Assembly (NCBI RefSeq): GCF_026230105.1
Contig: NC_079478.1
Location: 33,309,653-33,373,652, forward strand
From: Diorhabda sublineata
Lineage: Eukaryota > Arthropoda > Insecta > Coleoptera > Chrysomelidae
DNA length: 64,000 bases
Direction: 5' to 3'
The translations under genes and the position numbers were made by a program. The number at the start of each line of letters is the position of its first letter. The stretch's first letter is position 1. Under the pieces are notes generated by a model. It ran no database searches, was not told where the DNA came from, and worked only from the letters and a program-made list of their open reading frames with translations. Positions 47,164 to 57,591 of this stretch are shown piece after piece.

Positions 47164-48109
47164 CTTTAAAAAACTAATCTAATAAAAGACGTAAAATTTC
47201 TGTAAATGATAAATATATTCTTTGTAAATTACTGTCATAATTTGACGTTGGTGTGGTTCTTCATGGCCTGCTATTAAAATCGAAAGGAGATGTTTGCCTT
47301 GAGCAATGTTGACATATCACCTCGAGTTTTTTATCTTTCACTTCCTAACATAGTAATATTATCATGAGGTCATTTATCTCCAATCATAACTATCTCTTTC
47401 ATTCATGAAATCTGTCTATAGGTTATGGAAATGTCTACTCGTCCAAACGGACGTGACTCGTCAATTTAATATTTATCTCATTAGGTAAACATAAAATTAA
47501 TTATTATAATCACATTGTAATTGAATCATTTATGTGTATTTACTTAATTTGTACGTTGGTTTTATTTTTAGTATTATAAGGCGAGTACGAGTATAAGCGG
47601 TTGTAAATACTAGTGACGATTTGTAATCAATTAATTATTAGCCACTACCTATTAGACTCTTTGACACCATAGTGTTATTACAACTTTAAATAAACACAGA
47701 AATAAATTTTAAGTAGTTTAAAATATTTAATACTATTTGTTTGATTTATTTTAAACATAAATGTATCGAATAATATCAGTTGCATAGAAATAAGTGAATA
47801 TGGTCAAAAAAAATTTTCTTCGCGCATCATTTCGTCAATCAATTGCTTGTTATTATTATCAACATATATCCTGAAATTCTTTGGAATTTTTTATTTTAAA
47901 CAAAACCTAATGTTTGTGTTTCAAAATCAGAATTTCATCGAAGCAGTTATGGTAGCAGATAGACAAGAGTTGTAATGAAATTAGATGAGTGTATGAGATA
48001 TTCCAGTTGAAGTTGAATTCATTTTTCGTATTTGTGAATGTGCTCAGTAGGAATACACACTAGACTAGGGTCGATAATTTTTGAAATAAAAAAATAATAG
48101 TAGGTTGAA

Positions 48110-49005
48110 ACCCATTGCAGAAGGGGGTGAGTTTTTAAAGGTAAAAAAACGAAGTATTTAGATTTCTGGCAAAGCTACAAATCATATGGAAAAAAGTTAA
48201 ATAGCAAAGTTGAAGGTAATAAGAGTATTTACAACTTTTATAGTCACACTTTTTTCACATAACCTCAAAATTTATGGGAAAAATTTAAAAAATCAAGTTT
48301 TTGTTTTTATCTTTTACAAAAAATATTTTTTTTCATGAAATTTTGTGAAGTTACTTTTTTATGTCCTATATACACTAATTTATTTGAGTTGAAATATTTA
48401 TTTTTTCAGGTTATTTTGACAAAATATTGAAGAAGCACCCTAATTTTCGAACGAAAATTCTCTTTTTCGTGGAATTAGTGTGGAAAGATTTGATAAATGA
48501 CCAAAAATTGAAAATAAAAAATCGGATACGAATTTTTTGGTCTTATTTTTAGCCTTTTCTGAGAAAGTCTACCATAGCCATGGTAATATTTTTTATACCA
48601 TCAGGAAATAGAGATTTCAACGAACCAAAGTCACAATGACTTTTTTAACGGGAGAATTTTCATTTGAAAATTATAGTGCTTTTCCGATTACATGCCAAAA
48701 TAACCTGAAAAAATATTTCAAATCAAATAAATTACAGTTTATATGGGACATAGAAAGGTAACTTTTCACAAAATTTCGTGTAAAAATTTTTTTTTATAAA
48801 AAAAATAAAAACTCGTTTTCTTTTTAATTTTTCACATAAACTTTGAGGTTATGTGAAAAAGTGTGAATACAAAAGTTGTAGATCTTCTTATTACCTAAAA
48901 CTTTGCTATTTAACTTTTTTCCATAAGACTTGTAGTTTTGCGGAAAATCGAGATAAACCATTTTTTACCCTTAAAAACTCACCCCTTTTCACTTCCCGAC
49001 CTCAT
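48110..49005. mobile_element. Foldback element, about 320-bp arms
   Basis: 48110-48435 and 48680-49005 are inverted copies. Both contain GGTGAGTTTTTAAAGGTAAA-like ends, GTTAAATAGCAAAGTT and CACATAACCTCAAA, and at the inner edge CAGGTTATTTTG. The loop (about 250 bp) has a smaller inner inverted pair. No open frame is plausible. Confidence 0.85.
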
Positions 49006-49779
49006 ATCACCTGTAAATATTTTTTTTTAATTTTTCATCATATTCTCCTCTTTCGGTTTCGTCCTACTATTATTTTTTTTCCACTTTTCATTATTTTCAA
49101 CGGCTTCTATCCTGTTCTACACCTTTATTATGAAGATTAAAATTAGTTATATTTTGAAATTTCTAATGTTATCATTTTCATACTTATATCGTTCACTATA
49201 GAGCTTGAAAATGATTAGTTATATACATCATCCACTTCTGAGATACTATTAACATATTATAATTCGATCACTAAATCAATAGTGAGGATCCTGCTAATTT
49301 AGCTCAGGTTCAAGTGTGAATTGTTATCGTTCGATGTTCTTGGTCATGCACTGTTTCATTTTCACAGTTTCTTTTATTCGATCAATTTTTATCTACCCCA
49401 TGTTGCAGTGGAAAATTTGAGGTGACGGCTTCGCAAGCGACCCCTACACATAGTCCAAATTAGGCCCATTGTAATACCCTAAGGTCTTTATTGAATTTAG
49501 GTTTCCTTTTGAATGGTGTTGTGGGTGAGAACGGTGATCCTATGCAATTCCGGTTGGTTGAATCAAGAGGACTCATTAATTCTTGATTTTATTGACCTAC
49601 CTAGTATGTAATTTGGAAATTTCCAAAATAGCCTGTTTCGTAATATTTCTGTAGAAGATGATGACGACATCTTTCAAATGATTACAGTAATTCATAATAA
49701 TATATTAGTTGATCAAATGCAAACAAAAGTAAAGAAAAATTGAGGTTAGAAGGTACCTTCCAGCTCTCGGTTGGCATTT

Positions 49780-50010
49780 CAAACTGAACTTCCGTTACTG
49801 TTGAACCAACAGACAATCAACCACCCGTTCGACATTTATAAGACAGATGAATCACGTTCGGTCGACCGGACTCTATAATACCGACCCAAGGATGATGACT
49901 GTATCATCCGCAAACGTTCCTGTTACAGTATTTTCTATCATTGGGAGATCTGATGTATATAGTGAATGGCCCCAGAACACTGCCTAGTGGTACCCCAAAC
50001 TTAACCGGTT
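49780..50010 (-). pseudogene. Jockey-type LINE reverse transcriptase fragment
   Basis: The minus strand reads GVPLGSVLGPFTIYI and, after a frameshift, TVTGTFADDTVIILGSVL. This matches the jockey-clade RT signature G-V/I-PQGSVLGP...ADDT. The remainder is lost. Confidence 0.78.
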
Positions 50011-50539
50011 AAGTGACTCTGGTTCTGAATTGTTTATATGTCAAGTAAGACTTAAATAATTTGGAGTAAAATGGAAGGTAATATTTTATTTCGAAATGCA
50101 TGCCTTCACGTTGTTGGTTAAGCTAGCTAGGAGGCAAAATAAAACGAATATATTTTTCAATAGGTAATGATTAAAATACAACTTTTTTTGACAAACACAA
50201 ACATTCCTTTGTACTTTTGAAATATAAATACTAGATATAAATAACTCGTTTGTTCTAATAAATTCTGAAACAATTTTTTTGGTTCACGCCACTTTAAATG
50301 TTATACAGCATTAATATTCGGAATTCCGAATACTAATAAGTTTTAATTGATGGGTAGATACAATTTTTTTAAAAGAAAAATTATGGATCGACCGATATAA
50401 TAATGCCTGTTACAGCTAGAGAGCTTGTTAGAAAAATTAACTGTTAATCAGTTCACCTTCTGTTCCTTGATGAGGATAATTTGGTTATTGAAATGTATCT
50501 CAGGAAGTGTAATTGCAAGATTTTCTGGTAGTACACAAT

Positions 50540-50800
50540 TTCGGACAATTGAACTGACCCCATATTCAAATAGTTGTACCATAGTTTTACTCCATAAGTT
50601 TTAAAAAATGCATTTTTTTCTGAGAAGGCCATTATTTGCACAATATTTTGATTCTATATTCAAATAGTTGCACCATAGGTATTAAAAAAATGCATTTTTT
50701 TCTGAGAAAGCCTTCATTTGCACAATATACTGACCCCAAATCCATCAGTTACTCCGTAAGTATTAAAAAATAAATTTTTTTTCTGAGAAAGCTCTACATT
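50540..50800. repeat. Tandem repeat, about 80-100-bp unit, three copies
   Basis: TTAAAAAATGCATTTTTTTC followed by TGAGAAGGCC...TTTGCACAATAT recurs at about 50600, 50680 and 50765. An upstream TATTCAAATAGTTG(C/T)ACCATAG block is shared by the first two. Confidence 0.75.
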
Positions 50801-51504
50801 TAAATTATTTCTTCTACTTTGCATCAATTAGAAAACAAAAATTGTACCATGATAATTTGCAATATGCTGCCATTTACCGGAGTGGTGGCAAAATTACTGA
50901 TTTTTCAAGAATAAATTTGTTTCTCCAAGTAGTTGTACTAGTCTTTTTGGAATTTTTCATGAAACACATCCTTTGCAACTAGTAAAAGACACTTGCTTCA
51001 AAGTCAGCAACGCCTGTAGCTAGGACGATCATGAGAACCAGCCAAATAAGCCCTCCCCTAGTTATAAAATTTTTCTCAAAAAGGAACAAAATTTCAAAAA
51101 TGTATATATATTCATATAGAATTTCTAATTTACATATTGTTTCTAGTGAAACTGGAGGTTATACCAAAAAATCCAAAATTAGACCTACTATAATACTCTG
51201 TTTCTTTTACACTCAGTATATAAATTTAACTTTTTGTTAAATCCATTTTTTTCAACAGGCATTATTATCGAGGATAAGTAAAGTATCATAAATAATCCTG
51301 TACATGAGTTGAAAAACATTTTTTTTAGTTAAAATAATATGAGATTCTCTACTATTGATCCAACCTGTATTGAAGCAATATTTAAGACAGTTTCTGAGAC
51401 TTTTTTTAGACAATTGTACTCATTAACATAATCATTTCAGAAAAAATGTACATATTTAACTCTCACTGTTATTTTAACAACATACTATATATAAAAAATA
51501 TGAG

Positions 51505-51816
51505 TTATTTTCCAAATTTATTTTTTGCATAAGGTTTTTGAAACCTGTCTCTTTTTTTCATAAGGTGTTTGTTACTACTAATATTCGAGCTTATGGTATT
51601 GACACCATTTAAAATTTTATGTTGATATTGTAGAATTACTGGAGGTTTTGTTGCGACTGTGTCGTTAATTTTCAATTCATCTTCATTTTTCTTCTCCATC
51701 AATTTCAATTTCGCTTCTATAGCTTGAATTTGCGATATTCTATCAGTTTTTTGACCAGCTAATGACATAGCTAGGGCTGGTATGATTATATTTTCTTTGG
51801 GTTTTTCTACTTCCTC
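51505..51816 (-). CDS. RBM18: RBM18 exon 3 with stop
   Basis: Acceptor GGTTTTAG is followed by EEVEKPKENIIIPALAMSLA. The exon ends in a basic tail (KKRDRFQKPYAKNKFGK) and a stop at 51505. Confidence 0.9.
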   Translation of the reverse strand, partial: EEVEKPKENIIIPALAMSLAGQKTDRISQIQAIEAKLKLMEKKNEDELKINDTVATKPPVILQYQHKILNGVNTISSNISSNKHLMKKRDRFQKPYAKNKFGK

Positions 51817-53790
51817 CTAAAACCAAACACAAACAAAAGTACTGAATTAATTCCAATTGTGATTAGTAAATTTCTGACAATTCCAAAAAATTTAAAAACA
51901 AAAATGCTTACATTGTTAACGCTATAGGCCCATGTGACAGAGATGTTTTTCTGTCCAACTAATTGATTATTCAACAATTCTTTCGCAGCAAAGGCATTTT
52001 CTTTTTGTTTATATGTAACAAATGCGTATCCCCTTGGTTGTCCAGCTAATGGCCCATTACGGTGTAAAATTAAGTCAAACTTTTCAATGGTACCATGTTT
52101 TTGCACAAGTTTCAAAAGTTGATACCAATAAATAAAAAAAAACGTGTAAGTTAATATGATATTTAATAATTAAACAGTTTTACATAAGCACACAATAAGT
52201 GGATATGTAGCTGGTACTGTCTAAATCTACATATAGGTACATATAGAAACTTAATTTAAGTTTATTTAAATAACTTTTATGTGAACAACAAAGCAATAAT
52301 AAGTCAAGGAAGGTAATGAAAAAAAGAGGATAGTACTATCTTAATAATGACTTTTGAATACCCCGAGGGTGCATTTCACTAAGCACTAACGACCACGATC
52401 TTTCCCTTAATCTATATAATTATAATCGAAAACCCAAGTGGAATAGATTACGAGGCGTTTTAAGCGATAAGATAAATATTAACAAATGGCAAAACAGAAA
52501 AAATAAAGCGAAACCTTTAAGAGGTTATGTTATAATATGTGAGTAATTGAATTTTGTATTGGAGTGTAAAAAAGTTGTGCGTCACAAGAATGCTTCAAAA
52601 GTAGAGTCTCATGGTTGCGATCTGTGTTACTTGAGTTTTGAAAATTCCGCTAATTCTTTCAAAGCTCACTTCGACCCTCTTCTTGACAGGGGTCGTCGTG
52701 AACATTAGTCATGACGTCATGAGTGACGTTATAGCCGCGAAAATAAAGTTCGTAGTCACTATGTGGAGCGCCCGAGAACGCTTAGTGAAATGCACCATGA
52801 GAAAACTTTGGACTTTTATTTGGAGAGTTTCTCAAAGCAACATAGATTTATTTAAAAAATAAGCAAGTTTGGAAAACAAATTTATATGCTACTGCCAGTA
52901 AAACCCATGCCCACTTGCATTATGCATGGTCAACTTTTCTAATCTAACCTACCTTACTAACAACCTAACCTAATGAATTACATCCTCTTGGCCCTTGCAA
53001 GGTATTAAAACCCATTTTCTTTTAAAATATGAATATCTGATTCGACAGTCCATAATTTAAAGTTTAAAGCTTGGTTTATGCAGCCAAAATTAATTTATGT
53101 AGTAAATTAAGAATAATCATAAATTACTGGTAAGCCAATAGATATTCCCTATGTGGGTCCTTTGTGTCATACAAATGTGGAAAGCTCCTGACTCTATCAG
53201 TGTTCCATCATTTAAAGGACATTGCTAACTTTCAAACATTTCTTTTACGTATTTTTTTATAGTAGTTTTCCATATAAAACACCAAGGCGGAAATCGGCGC
53301 AATAATGCGAATTATATTTTCATAACCAAAGAACAAGGATGTTACATACAAAAAATACCTCCAATACAGACTTACCTAAATTCTGTATTCATAACCTCAC
53401 AAAATTGAGGAATTAAACTAAGAAGTTGAAAGTGGGCGAAGTTTAATTTTAATTTATTGATAACTTTCTGCATGAATTATAAGTACATTTTCAGTGTCTT
53501 TCAATTAGTAAGTCAATTTTGGCTGCATCAACAAAGTTTAAATTGTAATTAATACTAACAGAAATTATTTCTTCGTTCATGTTTAGTCAAAAAAGTCAAA
53601 AAAATATTGTCAAACTATAGAGCAATTCCAACAAATGAAAGTATTAGTTAAAGTTATAGTCTATAATGATAATTTTAAGACTGTTTAATGTACATAAAAA
53701 GTAAACTTACTCAGTAACCTTGGGATCCAGGTTTCCAATCCAAAGCCTTCTATCTTCCATACAATTATCGTTAGTAGAAGTACTATCCAT
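51505..53790 (-). CDS. RBM18: RBM18, RNA-binding protein 18 (three exons)
   Basis: The coding exons are 53711-53790, 51912-52125 and 51505-51816, giving 201 aa; the mammalian protein is about 190 aa. The RRM begins with RNP2 RRLWIGNLDPKVTE in exon 1. It continues in exon 2 with YQLLKLVQKHGTIEKFDLIL, the RNP1-like GQPRGYAFVTYK and a C-terminal VTWAYSVNN. Exon 3 has the RBM18-typical helix SQIQAIEAKLKLMEKKNE and a basic C-terminus. This family is a small, conserved, probably nuclear RNA-binding protein with one RRM; its target is not known to me. Exons 1 and 2 are joined after GA in phase 2, and exons 2 and 3 in phase 0. The first intron has a normal GTAAGT donor but ends TATTG|G, so its acceptor dinucleotide is TG, with no AG close enough to keep the reading frame. 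Transcription runs away from the cytochrome b5 gene. Confidence 0.93.
51912..52125 (-). CDS. RBM18: RBM18 exon 2
   Basis: It carries most of the RRM, including GQPRGYAFVTYK. The first base G completes the Glu codon from exon 1 and is followed by TAT (Tyr). The matching TEY-x-LLKL motif of the family fixes the junction. The donor is AAC AAT|GTAAGC. Confidence 0.9.
52368..52798. mobile_element. MITE family X copy 2 (inside RBM18 intron 1)
   Basis: It begins GGGTGCATTTCACTAAGCAC and ends with the inverted AGTGAAATGCACC. It shares the internal GTTAGTCATGACGTCATGAG block with the copy at 44499. The inner sequence has diverged. Confidence 0.82.
53055..53528. mobile_element. Probable MITE with AT-rich terminal inverted repeats
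   Basis: TTTAAAGTTTAAAGCTTGG, then TGCAGCCAAAATTAATTT near 53060-53095, has its complement (AATTTTGGCTGCATCAACAA, then AGTTTAAATT) near 53513-53545. It lies in RBM18 intron 1. Confidence 0.6.
53711..53790 (-). CDS. RBM18: RBM18 exon 1
   Basis: It starts at ATG 53790 with MDSTSTNDNCMED, followed by RNP2, and ends ACTGA|GTAAGT, leaving two bases of a Glu codon. A second in-frame Met is at codon 11. Confidence 0.9.
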
Positions 53791-54099
53791 ATTTTTCAAT
53801 AGGTAATGTTTCTGTCAATAATCTGGTCTAATCAATTGCTTATCAAATTTTATATTGATACCTTTTGCATTTTATAAAAATATAAATTGATTTTTCTTGC
53901 ATGTCAACGTCAAACGTCAAATGCAAACGAGTTAGTACGTTCCGTCCTTTAAATCGGCTACTTATCCATCTAATGCCGTAAGTTTATATCAAGAAATCAC
54001 AGCAACTTATGAATCTACATAAAATCATATGAGATTAATTAGGACCTTAAATTGTAACAAAAATTAATTTCTTTGGTACACTTTGAGTAATGGTAAATA

Positions 54100-54960
54100 G
54101 AAGGCAATCGAATTATTATGGGGGTTAATTAGGGAAAGCCAAACCTAAAAATTTCACAAAAGGTTTTTATCTGTCTGTCAATTTAAAAAAGTTTAAGGTT
54201 AGGTCACCTCTAATCAACTATCAGTATCAAATATAGTATTTTTAAGTTAAAGGGTTATAAGTACAGAAAATAATTTTTTTCCGAAATTTTGTGCCCTACT
54301 TTGAGACTATAATTTTTCAAGAAAGCAACTTGTTATAGAAGTAAATTGTCCCCGATCGTCATATTTTGGTCCCCCCATATGCTTCTGCTCTGTGTTTGCT
54401 CTTATGCGAGACACCCGGTATATAGAACATGATCATTGATGCCCATTTTGTAAATCATAAAATTGATTTTATTAATAATCAGGCTCTGTCCCTAAATAGA
54501 AAAATATTTTCCACGTGAAATTCAATCAAGTAAGAATACGATAAAATTCGATACATACTAATAATTTTTTTAGAAAGTCGTATTTATCCTTGAATTTATT
54601 TTATACTTGAATAGATAAATAAAGTATAAATGTATTATATTTAGATACTATTTTCGTATTATGGGAAAACTTACAAAGTAGAAAAGGTGGCAGATATTAT
54701 TTTTTTGTCGAATTGGATTAGATTAAGCAACCGTGAGAATGAACTCATTTGCTTCCTTAACATTTCTTTAGTTTCTATCAGAATCGATTGAGATCACGAT
54801 CACGTAATGTTGATATATTTTAGGTTATATCGAGACAACATACTCTCGTAATTTTTTTTCTTACGAGAATAATTGTTAAGATCCAGACGAATTTTTGAAT
54901 GTTTCAGTCCATTTCGTCTCGTGGAAAACACTATAACTTATTCATCAAAGCTTCGTGTCT
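54100..54960. other. Intergenic region between RBM18 and cytochrome b5, nothing recognised
   Basis: A GAGACACCCGGTATATAG motif near 54405 resembles a MITE edge. No coding frame. Confidence 0.45.
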
Positions 54961-54972
54961 TAATATAAATAC

Positions 54973-55440
54973 TGTTAACACTACCACTACACCAACACTC
55001 ACAGTTACACTGTCTGATGCGCGTTTCGATAACAAAGTTATCGTCTTCAGAGACTGAAAGTAAACAGTTCACGTACCTCTGACAGTGTAATCGTGAGTGT
55101 TGGTGTAGTGGTAGTGTAAACAGTGTAAATAACACCAACGGTCCCAGAAATTCCAGATTAAACACACACTCTGATAAAGTGGAGAGGGTATCCAGAATTT
55201 AGTTGTTTGATTTTAATTTATCGCTACGTTCTATTGGAACCCTGGTAGATTGTTAAGTTGGACTTTCTGGAACCGTTGGTGATATTCATAGTGAACACAC
55301 TACTTACACTATCACTACACCAGCACTCACGATTCTACTATATGATTCGCGTTTCGATAACCAAGTTATCGTCTTCAGAGACCGAAGGTAAAAGTATCTT
55401 CAGTCTTTGAAGACGATAACGTCTGGCACGTTTTCATTGA
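54973..55440. repeat. Nested hairpin repeats, same family as 36.5 kb
   Basis: 54973-55014 and 55081-55121 are inverted (ACTACCACTACACCAACACT). 55365-55380 and 55405-55420 (GTTATCGTCTTCAGAG) are inverted. 55132-55156 and 55252-55276 (CACCAACGGT, CCAGAAA) form a third pair. GCGTTTCGATAAC and GTTATCGTCTTCAGAG occur as at 36.5 kb. Confidence 0.8.
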
Positions 55441-55589
55441 CGCATTGCTTTTTAAAAACAAATATTTGACAGCTAGATACTCAATTTTTTCAAGTTTCAG
55501 AAATATCTTTACAAACACATCTCCCAATTCATACTGATAAGTGTTAAGGTTGAGGTTGGAAACTTTTCAGACAATTCTGGTACGTTAAC

Positions 55590-55990
55590 ACACAGCTTGA
55601 AGCTGAAGGCTACCAAAAAGTAGATTGATCGCTTCATACCATCCCTGCGTTGAAATTTCGACCAATTAAATGTTTGTTTGGGTTAAAGAATAACCAGTAA
55701 TCACACATGGTCAAATCAGGCGAATGAGACGGATGTTAAATGACTTACATTATTTTCACGTGAAAATTCAACAGTGTAACTTTGCAGCGTTAACCTGAAG
55801 AACTGCAATGAACTTTTTGTGCTGTTTAATTTTGGTGAATCGTTAAACGATTTTTCTGGAGAGTGGGAAACGCATAAAATGGTCTGTACTTAATGCGGTC
55901 CATGAGTTCTTGGCCTTATATAGTTAATAGAGTGAGTTTCCAAAAATCTGTAAGCACGCGTCAGTGGCAAGTCTCAACAAGCTTTACATA
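55590..55990. pseudogene. Possible antisense mariner scrap
   Basis: Minus-strand sequence at 55690-55750 suggests HPSHSPDLTMC (CCGTCTCATTCGCCTGATTTG.. in reverse), the mariner SPDLAPxD region. Upstream blocks are too decayed to assign. Confidence 0.4.
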
Positions 55991-56064
55991 AAGTTTCAAC
56001 TTGCTGCTTCGATCAATTTTATTATAGTAGAGCTCGAACGACAACTCAATCAAGTTGTTTTAAA

Positions 56065-56705
56065 AAATGTCTCAAATTGAGTTTATCGCTGTTATAAAAT
56101 TTTTGACTAAAGAAGGATTAACACCACAAATCAAAAATAGAATGGGGGGTGTTTAGAACGACTTTGTCCGTCCACTATTTTCAACAATTAAAAATTGGTC
56201 TAAGTTGTTTCGCTGGGGTCGAGAAACATTGGAAGACGACCCATGCAGCATAGACTTGGACTTTCAAAATAGGTGCTCCAAGGATCCTACATGAGCATTT
56301 AAATATAACAAAAATTAGTGCACGGTTCTGAACGATATTTAGAACTTTGCAGCGAGTACCATGAAAGTGTAACCTCAATTATAACGGTTGATGAAACTAT
56401 GGCCTTTTACTATGATCCGACATCCAAAATAGATTCCATGGAGTGACATCGGAATGGAGAGCCTGTGCCAAAAAATCAAAGGTCATAAAAACACAATGTT
56501 TTGATTGATTTTAAGGAATCAATTTATCAAAAAAGGCGCTTGTTTCATGACAGTTCTCCAGTCCGCATTGTTTCACTTTCCAAGGCCACTGTATGTAAAT
56601 GTGGCTTCACAGATATTGAACCATACAGCGCGGATCTGACCCCTTTAGACTATTTTTCGTTCGCAAAGCTAAAAGCCGGGTTTATTGGTAGGTTAGGCTA
56701 AGAAC
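56065..56705 (+). pseudogene. Mariner transposase pseudogene
   Basis: The plus strand reads MSQIEFIAVIKFLTKEGLTP near 56067, then TIKNWSKLFRWGRETLEDDP. After deletions come LPFTMIRHPK (YDPETK region) and, near 56625, SADLTPLDYFSFAKLKAGF. The conserved order of N-terminus, WxxxFxxGRxxxEDDxRxG and SPDLAPxDYF identifies it. The catalytic region is lost. Confidence 0.8.
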
Positions 56706-57390
56706 TCTTGAAGCGCACTATATAATCGAAAGATCCTGATACATGCTATCCTGGTTAACGCGGCAACGATAATGGTACGAATTTATGAAATTACTACATG
56801 GTCATCTGTTTTTGACTCGTTAATAAAATATTCGATTTCATCTAATTGTTCAAAATTCTAACAAATCGAATCCAAATATTGTGTTACACGCTAACCTGGT
56901 GGACATAGCAAGGATAATGATGCGAATTTACGAAATTATTGCATATATATAAGTATACAAAATTTCAAATATATTTAATATCGACTTCAAAGATTCCTTT
57001 ACGTACATAAAAAGATGAAGTGAATATAAAGAGTTTTGAAAATAATGGAGTCCCAACAATTTTTTAAATATTTCTTAAATAACTTTTAAATAACAATTAG
57101 TTGATAATTTTTAATGACGAACTTGACATTGACGCTGCAAATGTGTCAACAAACTGTATATTAGATAAAAAAAAGTAACTTCGCAATGGAAATAATCATA
57201 ATAATCCATTCATTTGCGAAACCTGACTTGTAGATAGTTAAGCAGCTTAGATTATTTGTTGATCAATACCGCCGCCAGTCGAACAATTTATTGTAGCACC
57301 AGGAGTTTGTTGCAATTGGTGCGTGATAGATATTCAAACAGATATTATATTCATAGTATTATTTATTTAATTTTTTAAATTATTATCATT

Positions 57391-57591
57391 ATGGCTAGCG
57401 TCGTAACGAAATTTTCCGAGTTTTCAAATAGTGTCGTTTCACCTTCAACGTCAGTTGATGCTCCTTCTGGAATTAGAGTACAGGGAAGGAGAATTATAAG
57501 TTTGGATGAAGTTTCATGGCATGACAAATCTGAAGATTGTTGGGTTATTATTTATGACAGAGTTTACAACGTTACCGATTTTCTTGACGAG
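57391..57591 (+). CDS. Cytochrome b5 gene exon 1
   Basis: It has 67 codons from ATG to donor GAG|GTAATT. It encodes a Ser-rich N-terminus (SEFSNSVVSPSTSVDAPSG) and the first half of the haem-binding fold. Confidence 0.93.

Noticed and set aside
48853..49140. 95-codon plus-strand frame
   Set aside because: It runs through the right arm of a foldback element and into a T-rich stretch. It is very likely non-coding.
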